From contig NWUY0300004422.1 of NCBI GenBank assembly GCA_004151065.3, forward strand, positions 21,689 to 44,364: a DNA stretch of 22,676 nt, read 5' to 3'. Below are positions 1 through 10,621 of this stretch, piece by piece. Position 1 is the stretch's first letter; the number at the start of each line of letters is the position of its first letter. The DNA comes from Larix sibirica. Lineage: Eukaryota > Streptophyta > Pinopsida > Pinales > Pinaceae. The notes below the pieces were generated by a model. That model worked only from the letters and a program-made list of their open reading frames with translations. It did not search any database and was not told the DNA's origin. Position numbers and translations under genes: made by a program.

Positions 1-327
1 GGTTGAAGATTTACACTACAGATGATATGTTACAAAATAGAGAGTATCAGTTTGACTTCAGGAGTACAGACACAAGAAGAATTTTTCTTCATGAATAATC
101 AAACATTATTGAAAGACACAAGACTATACAAAATGGATCCTTTTCATTATATTCAAAATTGGGAATGATTACAAATGCATGAGTCGGGACTCCATGCCGA
201 GGTAAAAAATGGCGTATACAAGAAGACTGTAAAGATGAAAAAAATGAAAATGCTGAAGTAATCTACAACGACAATTTGAGGTTAAGCTCCTTGTCTGGTT
301 GGTTTGTAAGAGGAAGCTCCAAATCCA
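1..327. other. Unassigned leader, no gene recognised
   Basis: No frame gives a recognisable protein here. The stretch lies directly upstream of the copia-type gag remnant and could be a decayed gag N-terminus or an untranslated leader. I see no LTR end or primer-binding site in it. Confidence 0.3.
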
Positions 328-1570
328 TTGGTATCAGTGCAGTATATTCGGAAGAAGAGAACAGAGGAAGAAGCTCTAGGGTTGCAGACGATGATGGTAC
401 AGCATGTTGAGGCTGAAGATGAGACAACTCGTTCAGGATTTGTTGTTGCTGATGTTCCAAATTATCCACTCGGCGGGTCAAGAGAACCAGTTTCTCAAAA
501 TGACGGTAATTCACCTGTGACTGAGAGTATTGATGAAGAAATTGCTTTNGACAGTCAATCCGATGATGATGAAGACACTGCAGACATTGACTGGGAAGGT
601 GAATTGATTAGTGCCCTAGATGACTTGAAGAATTCAAAGAAGAAGAATAAAATATTGCAGGAACAATTGTCAAAGTATGAAGAACATGACAGACCGTGAC
701 AGGAATCCGTTGTCGCATAAATTTGTGAAAAGGTGACCAACTATGAAATTCAACTGAGTTGCGCACAAGAAAAGAGAGATCTGCACTGAAAACTTCTATG
801 GAATAATTGGCTCAGAAAATCAGGATGTTGACGAGTCAACTTGAGGAAAAGGACAGAGAGATATCTCGCTTAGAAGACAAGCTGATTGAGATAAAGGGAA
901 ATAAACAAGTTTGTATTGCAAGCAACAATCCTATCTGCACACAATCAGAAAGTGACAAGACAAAATCTGAAGATGAAGTGCAGAACAAGTTAAAAGACAA
1001 CATATCAATGCTGAACAGGATTCTGAAGGATCAGAGACCACCAGAAGACAAAACAGGTCTTGGTTATGTAAAGACACCAAAGAAGGTTAGTGACAGAGAA
1101 CATTGTCCAAATCAGGTTAAGTCCTTCAAGTATGATGATTCCTTCAACTTTATATATTTTCAATTTCCTAACTAAAGAAGGATCAATGAGGTGAGGTGCG
1201 CAAGATGCAATCGCTTTGGTCATATTGCAAAATACTGTCAAACTATGAGATGCTTTTCATGTGACGGTTTTGGATATAAGGCCATGTACTGTCAAAGAGC
1301 ACTGAATTATCCAGATGTAGAATTATTGCGCAAAGGTAATTGCATTCAAAAGGACTATAGTGAAAATCTCCGGTGGAGAATCAAAATAGAAATGCACACA
1401 ATAAGACTTGGCTAAGGAAATCTCCTCAGAAGTGTGTTGAAGATGCNTCACTATAATATATTTATGGTTCAGAATCTTCAGATACAAAATATCATAAATA
1501 TAACAATAAAGTATTTATTAAAAATACAGAAGTCAGTGTTCAACGAGTCAATTTAGTTATTTGCTGGCAG
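328..1570 (+). pseudogene. Ty1/copia-type gag remnant (coiled coil plus CCHC zinc knuckles)
   Basis: This is the C-terminal half of a plant copia-like Gag, which would package element RNA. Frame 1 (328 to about 790) gives an acidic stretch (SQSDDDEDTADIDWEGELIS) and a Lys/Glu-rich helix. Frame 0 (about 800-1415) continues with a coiled coil (MLTSQLEEKDREISRLEDKL), an LNRILKDQR...KTGLGY segment typical of this gag type, and two CCHC knuckles. The first, CARCNRFGHIAKYC, is intact C-x2-C-x4-H-x4-C. In the second, CFSCDGFGYKAMYC, the His is replaced by Tyr. There are in-frame stops around 699, 712-720 and 1173, and one frameshift near 800. A Lys/Ser-rich tail continues in a third frame to about 1570. 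No protease, integrase or RT of this element follows, so it is a fragment. N bases lie at 549 and 1447. The domain assignment rests on remembered family resemblance. Confidence 0.75.
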
Positions 1571-1593
1571 GGATAAAGACGAGCAATCTATTA

Positions 1594-1793
1594 CGTGTTT
1601 TTTTAGCTGGTCGGCCGGGTTATTACGGAACCGGTCGGTTAGGGCCGGTTTGGTAATGAACCGGTTGGTTCAGGACTGATTCATTACCAAACTGGACCCT
1701 GGTCCAAGTTGACCGTCGGTTTGGTGTTCCATTTCACTTGGACGGTCAAACCGGCCGGTTCCGGTTCGAACTGGACCAGTTTTCAAAACACTG
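1594..1793. mobile_element. CCGGTT-rich, hAT-like MITE
   Basis: About 200 bp dense in CCGGTT/AACCGG steps, unlike its AT-rich surroundings. On the - strand the right end reads CAGTGTTTTGAAAACTGGTC (from 1792). The left end on + (from 1594) reads CGTGTTTTTTTAGCTGGTCG, an imperfect inverted match. Internally, 1645-1660 pairs with 1680-1695 at 15 of 16 bases, and 1709-1717 pairs perfectly with 1741-1749. Plant hAT-type miniature elements often begin CAGTGTTTT followed by CCGG-rich sequence. I could not find a convincing 8-bp target duplication. It ends exactly where the LINE remnant stops. Confidence 0.5.
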
Positions 1794-4429
1794 GTACAAA
1801 CATGACTGAAAAAACATCTCTCAATTAAGAAGATTAGGCTCCACAACCAACATGCACAATTATGTTCAATTCACCAAATCCCATTTCTTTCCCTCTTTTG
1901 TACCTTACCACATAAATTTTCTTTGGATAGATATGGTTTTATTAGGATCATTTTCAGTGCAACTAGGGCTGAGAAGATGTAGATATGGATGGCTTGGAGT
2001 ACAACCTTTGGGAGGACTAAACGTCCCGCCAGATTCAGGGATATGAATGTCCAAGAAGGGAGGCGTCGGTTTAGGGAGGTGAGAAGATCTTCACAGGTGC
2101 ATTTTTGGAGGACATTGTCTGAGAGAGGGACGCCTGGGTATTTGGAAGGAAGGGAGCTCCTTTGAAAGCCCATAATTCTTGAGATGTTCAATTGAATTGC
2201 TCTAGGGGTGTTGAAAAATAATATTTGGGATTTATCCGGATTGATGGATATTTCTGAGGCCACACTAAAATCCTACAGAATGGACTTAATTTCTTTGGCT
2301 TCCTTGATTGTCGATATGCCCATCATATGATATCATCCACGAACTGATTATGCGATATTGGGGGGTCAATGCCATGGATGGGAATCCCATGTAGGGAGCC
2401 ATCAGTGATTTCTGCTTTGATTGATCTGCTGAGGTCTTCTGCCATGATGAAAAAGAGGAACAGAGAGAGTGGATCACCTTGCCGGATGCCTCTTGAGGGC
2501 TTGAAAGTAACCGCAGGTGACCCATTGATGAGAATATAGAAGAAAGTTGAGGACGTGAGGTTCATGATCCAGGAAATCCAATCTTCATCGAAGCCAAACA
2601 CTCTCAATGTTTTCCTCATCTATTACCAGCTAATTTTATCAAAATCCTTTGAGCGATCAAGTTTGAGAAGCATACCTTTCCTTCTGGTGGATTTGAGGGA
2701 GTGAATTACTTCATGGACAAGGAGAATGTTGTCTGTGATCTGTCGTCCTTCAACATATCCTGTTTGTTCAGGAGAGATGATGTGATGGAGGAGAGGCTTC
2801 AGTCTGTTAGCAATAACTTTGGTTATGAGCTTGTAAATGACATTGCAGAATGCAATGGGTTGGAAGTTCGTAGGATTTGATACTCGCTCCTCCTTAGGGA
2901 TCCGAGGTAGGAAAGTAGCATTAAACGTCGAGAGAACCTTCCTTGAAATTCGAGAGTCCTCAATGATATGCCAAAACTCCTCACGTATGAAGTCTCGACA
3001 GTAGTAGAAAAAATCCATTGTGAATCCATCCATCCCCGAAGCTTTTCCATCCTTCATATCATGGACAACAATGTCAACTTCCTCTCGAGTGATAGGTCTC
3101 ATTAGGGCATAATTTTTATCCTCCGAGACCATAGCAGGGATATGTCTAACAATTTTGTCAAAAGCCGTAGACCAATCCATCACTGATTCAGAAAGAATAT
3201 CCTCGTAGTAATGGTTGAGGTCCCTTTCAATATCCTCATGACTGGTGAGTGTGTTTCCTTGATCGTCTTCCAGGATTTTGATCTGATTGATGTGTCTTCA
3301 ATGTATCATTGATTGATGAAAGAATTTTGAATTCTTCTCTCCCTCTTTGAACCATTGAACTCTAGATTTTTGTCTCCAAAGGATTTCCTCATGAGCGTAC
3401 CTTTCCTCAAGTTGTTTCCTTACCTAAGACTCCTCATCCTTAATCTGATCCGTCTGACCTTGCTGCATGCAAATGGTTTGAATTTCTTGGAGGCGGTTCT
3501 CCAGTGTTCTCTGAGCCCGAAAAATGTTTCCGAAAGTGTTTATGTTCTAGTCTTTTAGCTTTTGTTTTAGGACCTTGAGTTTCTGCTGAAATTTGTACAT
3601 AAGCGTACCTTGGGGGATATATATTTATGTCCACCATCGCTTGATATTTTCCTCGAAGTCAAGGTGCGAGATCCAAAAAATTTCTAACCTAAAAGGTCTG
3701 TGTTGAGGGACTCCATCCACATCAATCCATAACTGAATTTCCTATGATCAGAACCCGCGATCGGCAGAGATGAGGACTTGAGAGAAAGGCCCTCTAGCAT
3801 TAGGGGTTCATAGATGAGGAATCTGTCAAGTCGACAGGAAACATTTTGATGGACAGAATGCCGGTTGGTCCAAGTGAATCCTCTGTCTGCTAGTTCAATG
3901 TCAACCATGTGGAGATGATCAATATTGTTCTGGAAGAGTTAGTTGTCCTCTTCTAGTCTGCGAATGCCTCTCGTTTTTCTTCTAGAGTCAAGATGACATT
4001 GAAATATCCTCCCATTATCCATCTATCATGCTAAATATTTTGATTTAGTCTATCCAAGTTGTTTAAAAAAGCCGCTTTGTCCTGTGGAGTGGAGGGCCCA
4101 TAGACATTTTTTATGAAAAAGTATTTCTCTGAACCAATCATCCGTGCCTTGGATGTAAGCGACCAAGTAGTATAAAATAGTTGTTCTACGATAACAGAGG
4201 TCGGGTTCCAAAGGATGGACAGGCCGTTAGCAGTACAACGTGCATCAATATTGGTGTGATTACTCTGCCTCCAGTAGGTTGGGAATATGGATTCTGCTTC
4301 TTTCCTAGCACACTTCGTTTCTTGGAGAAATAAAATGCCTGGTTTATCCGACATAATTTGGTTTCGTAGGAGCCTTTGTTTGTGCCTACCATTTAGTCCT
4401 CTGATGTTCCAGGAAATGATCTTCACCAT
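1794..4429 (-). pseudogene. LINE ORF2: AP-like endonuclease and reverse transcriptase
   Basis: ORF2 starts at ATG 4429 with an endonuclease/exonuclease/phosphatase domain: SWNIRGLNGR, then QETK (4313-4324), NVYGP, a GFTWTN...RLDRFL segment and SDH (about 3755), the expected target-nicking signature order. A charged linker follows (about 3680-3190, with QWFKEGEKNSKFFH). The reverse transcriptase has GKASGMDGFT, ANRLKPLLHHIISPEQTGYV, LLKLDRSKDFDKISW (about 2625-2670), RGIRQGDPLS and the catalytic FVDD at 2332-2343. INPDKSQILFF and GRLVLPKVVLQAIHIYIFS are further downstream. Stops include TGA and TAG at places where Arg or Trp is expected in the linker, and there are frameshifts near 3710 and 2320. 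The reading frame decays around 1830, before any RNase H or zinc-binding C-terminus. Confidence 0.88.
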
Positions 4430-4498
4430 TAAGAACGACTGGGGAGGGGTTGATAACTATCTGTTATCAAATTGGTTTGTCCAGAGTTCACCATAAAG

Positions 4499-6046
4499 CT
4501 ACCAACTTCCTGAATTAGTTATTGTGTTGGCTTCCTTCTTGGATTCTTTTTTTCCTTCATGCCCTTTCGACCGTCTTTGGCTAGATCTCTGAATATGCCT
4601 AGGGGTTTTGTAGATATGATGGCTGCACCCACAGATGAGTTCATGAATACTTTACGGACCTTTCTGATCTAATAAATATGTATGGAATACAGGTCGTTTT
4701 TCCTAAAATCTTGCTCCATATTTTCTAAATCAACTCCCTCCAAATCTGACTCATCAATTTCCATAACATTATCTCCTTGTGTGGCTTGGGGGGCATTTTG
4801 TGGACTAGGAGGGCTTGGAGGATTCGTCTTTGTAGTCTTACCTTTGTCCTTGCTTGGGTTCTCAGGGGGGTGATTAGTTATAGATGGGTCTTCTTGGGCA
4901 TCCATGGTTTGATCCCCTTGGTCTTCCTGTTGTGAGAGAATTTCAAAGGAATTGCTGGTGGGTGGTGTAGTATGATCATGGATAGGCTATTTTTGAGGAT
5001 TCTTGCCTTTTTTAATTGTGGATCTGGGTGAAACCTTCAGTGTGATTAGCATGGGGATTAAGGGGAGAGGGTGTGGATTTGTCATTCAGGGGACAATCAT
5101 GAAAAAGGTGACCATGAACATGGCTGGGATGTGTTCATAATCAAGAGTTTGCTCCCATTCCTCATCATGATAATCTAGACAAATAGATCCAGGGAGGGGC
5201 TGGCTATGTTCATATAGATGCATATTTGGGCATAGGAAGTGTATCTCCTTCTCTTGGTAGCATCCGCGATTTTGATTAAGTGACCTAGGGTACTGCCTAT
5301 GCCTTCTAGGATCTCCTCTAGCCAAAATTCCTGCGGGAGCGAGTAGAGCCTGATCCAGATCAAGGCATGGGAAAAATATTCCTTATCTGGGTTGAACTCT
5401 CGACCCATTCTTTCATGAATAACCCAGCCGAATTGAAAAAATAAGGGCCATTCTCAAAAACCCCATGTTTCTCCTCTAGGTTATGAAAAATAGCAATGAA
5501 GAATCCCTTCGAGCCCATCTGTAACTCAAAGTGGTCCTCGTTTTCCACCAATGTTGGATCCATTTGACTAGATCCTTTTTAGTAAGCCTAAGTCCTAATA
5601 ACTTGTCGATCAGGGCATGGTCTTTTAAGAACTATGTATTAGACCTTTTCATTAAGCCTAAGTCCTAGGAACTTGTCAATTAGGGCATGGTCTTCTAAGA
5701 ACTGTGTATTAGACCCAACCCTGGTTGATTTAATGACATACCTAGGCTTAGTCCTCGTCTGAGCAATGCATTTCCCTGGTATCCAGGCCCAAGTTTTCTT
5801 TGGATGGGAGGTTCTTAGTGTTTGATCCTCCGGTTGAAAGGCTTTTTGAAATTTTTGCCGATCTCGAGCTGCTGAGAGAATTTCTATAGGAGCTTCAAAC
5901 GAGGGTCTGAAAAAATTCTCACCTCCTCTCGTGGCTTCATGAATCGCATCACGGAATGAGGGGGGCGTATCCCCCCTAGATGGGTAGCCATTGGGATGGC
6001 CAATCCTCCTCCAAAAGGGAGAAACCTTCAAAGATGAACAAGGAGA
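4499..6046 (-). pseudogene. LINE ORF1, gag-like (DUF4283-type) protein
   Basis: The RNA-binding ORF1 protein of the LINE, broken into frames. The N-terminus (about 6031-5640) includes SPFWRRIG and a linker ending in DHALIDKFLGLRLNEK. A frameshift and a tandem duplication (5583-5715) follow. The DUF4283-like core is in GFFIAIFHNLEEKHGVFENG (about 5500), the FSHALIWIRLYSLPQEFW motif (about 5360) and an LGHLIKIADATKRRRY segment. The YEHIP motif near 5135 normally leads into a CCHC knuckle. Here a frameshift intervenes and one Cys reads Ser, leaving CHVHGHLFHDC-like remains. The C-terminal tail (4905-4669) is Pro/Lys-rich and acidic, and ORF1 appears to stop at 4499-4501. No good ATG is left; the frame opens after a TAG near 6047. 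Family identity is sound, exact ends are approximate. Confidence 0.78.
5583..5715 (+). repeat. 70-bp tandem duplication inside LINE ORF1
   Basis: A unit starting TAAGCCTAAGTCCTA at 5583 recurs at 5653. The shared part is about 63 bp per copy with a handful of substitutions. Seventy is not a multiple of three, so the duplication shifts the ORF1 frame. Both copies encode the same LIDK-LGLRL peptide on the - strand. Confidence 0.85.
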
Positions 6047-6188
6047 AGCAACCTAAATTGAAAACCCTAGAGCTAGTAGAATTGCAGAGGCATCAATCCC
6101 ACCATCAGGGGTAGTTTAACCTCATCATTAACTAGCTTATCCGTGATTTCATTGTTGCATATTTTGATTTAATGCCATGAGTTATTAA

Positions 6189-6600
6189 AGCAATCAAATA
6201 TTTGTATTAATTTCAACAATGATATATTACATAATATATGCATCAAGTAGTTGTGTAAAATCAACAATGATATGACACACAACAATATGGTTTGTTGATT
6301 TTAGTAATTATATAGTGAAAAAATGATTTAGAGCAATCAAATAGTTGTATTCATTTCAACAATAACATAACACAAAACAATAGGGTGGATTGATTTAATG
6401 ATGATACAATGGAAAATGATTTAGCACAATCAAATAGATGCATTAATTTTCGTAATGTCATAATGCAAAACAATAGGGTGTGTTACTTTCAACGATAATA
6501 TAGAGAAAAATGATTCAATGTATTAGTTGAATAAACGATATAAAGGAAAATTATTGAGTACATTGGTTTCAACAATCAGATGGTGATAGATACTATGATG
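6189..6600. repeat. Degenerate ~94-bp minisatellite
   Basis: AT-rich units begin with variants of AGCAATCAAATAGTTG at about 6189, 6239 (partial), 6332 and 6426, with a weaker one after 6520. Each carries a TTCAACAATNAYATAA-like piece, a CAAAACAATAGGGTG-like piece and an AAAATGATT end. Spacing is near 94 bp for the better units, and the first is shortened. It sits just upstream of the LINE 5' end, with no coding potential. Confidence 0.65.
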
Positions 6601-8089
6601 TTGCAAAATAGATGCTCAATTATAAGTTGAAGTCCATTGCTTTGTTTTCGTAGGTGTGATTCCTTTGTTAATATTTGCACATTAAAATCAGTATATAATT
6701 AAGGTATATATAATGTTAATATATGTAGAGTGTGTTGATATATACAATGTTTTAAAGTCAAAATCATGTACTAGAATGTACAAATAGAATAGCAAGGAAC
6801 ATACTAGATTGGAGAAACCAACTATTGATAATGGAAAGTAAAAGATATGGAATATGATCTTCATTGCAATATTTTAAATTAAAGGTTTGAATAGTCTTCA
6901 AAATCAACTCCTTTGACATATGATATGGAAAAATGAAAAAGCTATCAAAATGTATGGTAAAATAAAATAATACATTAACATTAATCATTACTTGATCTAC
7001 ATATTTTTTATTTTTTATTATATACATCTTATACATTAGTCAATACTTAATCTACTTATATGCATTCTGTTAACCTTTTTCATTATTGAAGATTGTTATT
7101 ATTTTATTATTATTCACTTCAACCTCATTAAATTCTTAAAATTTAATCTTCATACACCTTTTAGTTAAGCCCTCTTTATTATATATTATATTAAATTATA
7201 TTCTTAAAATTTGTATTTTGGTTTCAAAAGCTTAAACATGTAATATTTTCAAAATGAAAAAGAATCAATATCTTTAATTACATGTTAATTATAAAAATAC
7301 ATATATTCTTCATTCTGTAATTTTATACTTATTTATTAAAATTATAATAAAAAATACAATTATAAAATTATTCAAAATACCAATTACTTTAATTTAATGC
7401 ATTATTAAAATAAAAAAGCATACCATCATAATTGATACCATTGAATTCATCTTAACAAAAAATTCCTAAACAATCCCATCCTTGCGCTTTAAGAGTGGAA
7501 ATGACTGACAGTGAGCCTCAGCCAGCCTAATGTTAAATGATTAAATGATATACTATCTGTATTGATATTTGTATATTGATATTTGTTTTAAGTGAAATTA
7601 AATTGAAGTCTTTTAGTTATAGTTTGGGTGGTTGACAGGAATGGTTTTGTTGTCCTCTCTACTCAGATTCAATTTTCATAAGTGACATGATACTCATATT
7701 AAGACCCTATTAATATTAAGACCCTATTATAATGATTGTATTTCTGATCTTCCTTAAATAAAACTAAACAATACAAGATACCCAACGTAGAGTGTTGGTT
7801 GCCTCAATACTGCTTTAAAAAATTCTTTAATACTGTTTTGCAGGTCTAACTGAGATGAATGAGATGTTTATTCTTACAGATTCGCAAAATCGAAACTTAT
7901 CTTCCAGAAGAATTAGAAATGTTATTCACAAAATTGAAACTTTTCTTCAAGAAAACTCTGGCTGAGAAAGTAATGGGAGAGGCAGATTAATGGATTTTCA
8001 CTGTGCAACGTCCAAGAACATCAAAACTGCAATTGTGAGCGAGTGAACCGTGAGGATTCACAGTTTGTAACTGTTTCCTCTCTAGCATA
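6601..8089. other. AT-rich non-coding DNA
   Basis: About 1.5 kb of very AT-rich sequence with homopolymer and TTAT/AATAT runs. I see no convincing coding region, RNA gene or element end here. The one structured feature is the 17-bp tandem repeat at 7696-7729, listed separately. Confidence 0.5.
7696..7729 (+). repeat. Perfect 17-bp tandem repeat
   Basis: ATATTAAGACCCTATTA occurs twice back to back with no mismatch (7696-7712 and 7713-7729). Confidence 0.95.
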
Positions 8090-8222
8090 AAATGTCGTCT
8101 AAAAACTCTAAATCGGAGATAAAGAACTCCAATAAGAGGATTGGATTCTAAAAGTAAATGTCATCTAAAAACTCTAAATAGCTGATGAAAAAACTCCAAG
8201 AAGAGGACTGGATCATAAAAGC
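8090..8222 (+). repeat. Diverged ~66-bp tandem duplication
   Basis: Copy one (8090-8155) and copy two (8156-8222) share AAATGTCRTCTAAAAACTCT, AACTCCAANAAGAGGAYTGG and the AAAAG end, with scattered differences and a small indel. No coding function is apparent. Confidence 0.8.
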
Positions 8223-8459
8223 AAGAAGATAAATGAAAGAGTGTAAGGTAAGAACCAGATTGTTGGATGAGGATGAACATATGCATGCTCTTCAGTTCAC
8301 AAAAACGGTATTCTTTGTGAATAGGAGAATCTTAACGGGACTGGTCGAATTGTTCAACACTAACTACTTGAGGTATATATACTTCATCAAACTATCCCAT
8401 GAAGATGTGATATCGCCAAGAACGGCCAAGGCATTAGGCAAAACCAGAGCACCAAAGCA

Positions 8460-8645
8460 TTTGTAAAGCTACCACCCACCCATGCATCAACCACAACAGA
8501 AAACCCAAACCTTTCAATGTTCTTGGCAAAAACAAGCAAAAGTTCTAGGTTCATGAAATGATGGGACTGTGCATTAAAAAAAAATGGAATTTGCAAAGCT
8601 ACCACTCATATATCACCCACAACAGAAACCCAAACCCCTCAATGT
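8460..8645 (+). repeat. Two diverged copies of a ~60-bp unit
   Basis: TTTGYAAAGCTACCACYCA begins at about 8460 and again at about 8589. Both continue into CAACAGAAACCCAAACC-like sequence and end in TCAATGTT. Copy spacing is about 129 bp, with unrelated sequence between the copies. Confidence 0.75.
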
Positions 8646-8894
8646 TAGAAAAATGGAATTGTTGGTTGTCAGAGAATATCCATCAGGCCCGTTTGCGTTG
8701 GAGCTGGTAACATGATAACAGAGACTTGTAGGTCAACTTCCATAAACTTCTTCATAAACTATTCAAATAAATTGCAGTTTTTATGAAAACACCTAACAAA
8801 ACATAGCTATTGAGATAAATTGCAGTGTCTAGGACAATTTTGTAAAACGTCTTCCGCACCATAGCAGTAACCAAAAATGCAGAGTTGGAGTGAT

Positions 8895-9143
8895 CTACTT
8901 CAATCCCAAAAGCAGCCCTCTTACCGTGCTTGTGATCTCGTCCTTCAACATGATGAGCCGCTCTTTCAGAAGTTGGCGTGTGGTTTCCTCAAGCTCTTCA
9001 TTCGTTCTTGAGACAGACAAGAACACTCGATCTGCGGGCAACCCAGAGTTTTCTGCTATTGATATTTTAAGTTGCTGGACTTTCTCCGCGCTGTACTCAG
9101 CCCATACGGGAGACTTCCTTGAGCCATTCAGGANGCACCCCAA
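8895..9143 (-). pseudogene. Unidentified protein fragment with exon-like composition
   Basis: An open frame of about 82 codons on - ends at TAG 8895-8897 and is preceded by an in-frame TGA. Its composition is protein-like and amphipathic: PVWAEYSAEKVQQLKISIAE, then NSGLPADRVFLSVSRTNEEL, then a helix LLKERLIMLKDEITSTVRGL. Local GC is higher than in the flanking DNA. I do not recognise the family with confidence; a C-terminal piece of a P-loop GTPase-like protein is only a guess. There is no clear ATG, and the track start would be TTG near an ambiguous base at 9134. It could be a captured host exon or the end of a degraded gene. It lies just outside the probable LTR start at 9223. Confidence 0.35.
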
Positions 9144-9997
9144 TCATTTAATGCTTCCAAGAGGAAGGCAGTTGAGGCAATTATTATCTTGGGGAAGGGA
9201 AAGCGTGGGTCTAAGTTTATTGTGTCAGTCACCCCACAAAAATGGGAATGGGGATTTCTTATTGAGTAAGCCATTAGCCGAATTGAAGTCATCCTTAAAT
9301 TTACCTATTAGTTGGGGTTTGGCGCAGCCAGTTAGTCAGTCATATTGTTAGTTTGACAGTAAGTCATTCAATCAGTTACGTGGTCACGTAAATTGACCCC
9401 TCATGGGTGTATCTATCTCACCCTGTTTTGTGTGAAAGTCATTCCATCGACCAATCTATCATCTCATCTTTGGAGAAAGAGTCGACCATTGCTTGAGAGG
9501 AAGACGATTCATAATAGTGACAGAGTGGAGAGTGATTTTGATATTTGGTTCGCGTTCATGACTAAAGGCCGAATAGGAATTTGAGGCCGCAGTTGTTTTG
9601 TGTTTCATTACTATTATGAGTATGAGAGTGGTATCGAAATCACCATTTATTAACTCATGCATGTGCATCTTGAATCCTTATGGAATTCCTATGTTGCAAG
9701 TATGATTCCATAATTATTTGAGTAATTGTAGTAGAGTAGTGAAGTTTCCCGTGAATTCTCAGTCGTGCACACAGTAGTCATAGGCGCACCTTGAACTGTT
9801 GAGTCTTCCTAGAATCAGACACGTGCCTAAAGTCTTGGTTCATTGTTGTCGATGTTCATCTGAGTATAGTCACCTATGATCCTTGTAATATTATGAGTGT
9901 CCTGGCACAACAACTAGTGTGTAACCCTCGAGCCATTTGGTTGTTTGCGGCCAAGATTTGTAAACCTTGGGAAAACATATCCTGTTGGAAAATGATC

Positions 9998-10490
9998 TAG
10001 GGTTTGGGTGGGATTTCTATGCACACACTGGAATAACATCTAAAGAAAAGTGACACTAGAGGGAACGTTGATAAGTTAAAGGGTATCTTCTTAGTGTTGT
10101 ATGGGGTTAGTAATGTGGACCCCTATCTATCCAATTATGTGCGAGGTGTCTATGATTCTAGAGATAAACTGGATTTAACTGTTTGTCCTTGCTTCTGAGT
10201 TGTGTAAGCTTTGTGCATAGCAACATAATAGTATTAAGTACCAACATGGGATGGATTCCCAAAGTGATGTAGAGCGTTTAATTGGATATAGATACTAGTG
10301 AAGGTTGTCACCTCCTAGCGGAATAGTAGGGTTTGGGTGGTCTTTCTATGAATACACTGGAATAGCACCTGGAGGAAGGTGACGTCCGAGGGACCACTGA
10401 GTGGTGAAAGGGTACCTCATTGGTGTTGTGTGGGGTATTTCATGTGGACTCCAAGCTATCCGAGTATGCACGAGGAACTTATAACTCTAT
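9998..10490 (+). repeat. Diverged ~160-bp direct repeat within the LTR
   Basis: TAGGGTTTGGGTGG starts at 9998 and at 10327 (offset 329). Both copies continue through TTTCTATG, ACACTGGAATA, AAAGGGTA, GTGTTGTRTGGGGT and ATGTGGAC, with roughly three-quarters identity by eye over about 160 bp. The intervening DNA does not obviously repeat. Confidence 0.7.
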
Positions 10491-10539
10491 GGTGAGTCAT
10501 TAGTTTAGCATTCCCCCTCTAGCACTTGGAAATCATGTT

Positions 10540-10621
10540 AACCCAATAGAGTCTGACTTGGATTGAGAATTGAGTATGTATGATTGTAAACAACCTGTGA
10601 ACCCAATAGAGGTTGGCTTGG
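10540..10621 (+). repeat. Short direct repeat, 60-bp offset
   Basis: AACCCAATAGAGTCTGACTTGG at 10540 and AACCCAATAGAGGTTGGCTTGG at 10600 differ at three positions. They lie within the probable LTR. Confidence 0.75.

Larger units (their letters stand above)
1794..6110 (-). mobile_element. Plant L1-type LINE, 3'-truncated and decayed
   Basis: A non-LTR retrotransposon read on -. It has a short 5' leader (about 6110-6047), ORF1 (about 6046-4499), a gap of roughly 70 bp, then ORF2 with endonuclease and reverse transcriptase (4429 to about 1794). The order and spacing match plant L1-clade elements. The sequence stops just after the RT thumb region, at the CCGGTT element. The usual C-terminal zinc-binding or RNase H part, 3' UTR and poly(A) tail are missing, so the right boundary reflects deletion or insertion. 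Stops and frameshifts in both ORFs show it is dead. Confidence 0.88.

Noticed and set aside
2823-3050. 75-codon - strand ORF
   Set aside because: A different-frame shadow of the LINE reverse transcriptase at 2623-3183.
6189-6600. CRISPR-like array
   Set aside because: Units are long, degenerate and contiguous without unique spacers, in a plant-like context.
6764-7036. 90-codon - strand ORF
   Set aside because: Phe/Ile/Lys-rich translation typical of AT-rich non-coding DNA, with no motif.
8233-8466. 77-codon + strand ORF
   Set aside because: No recognisable motif, AT-rich flanks, and it follows a tandem duplication. Its length is within chance expectation.
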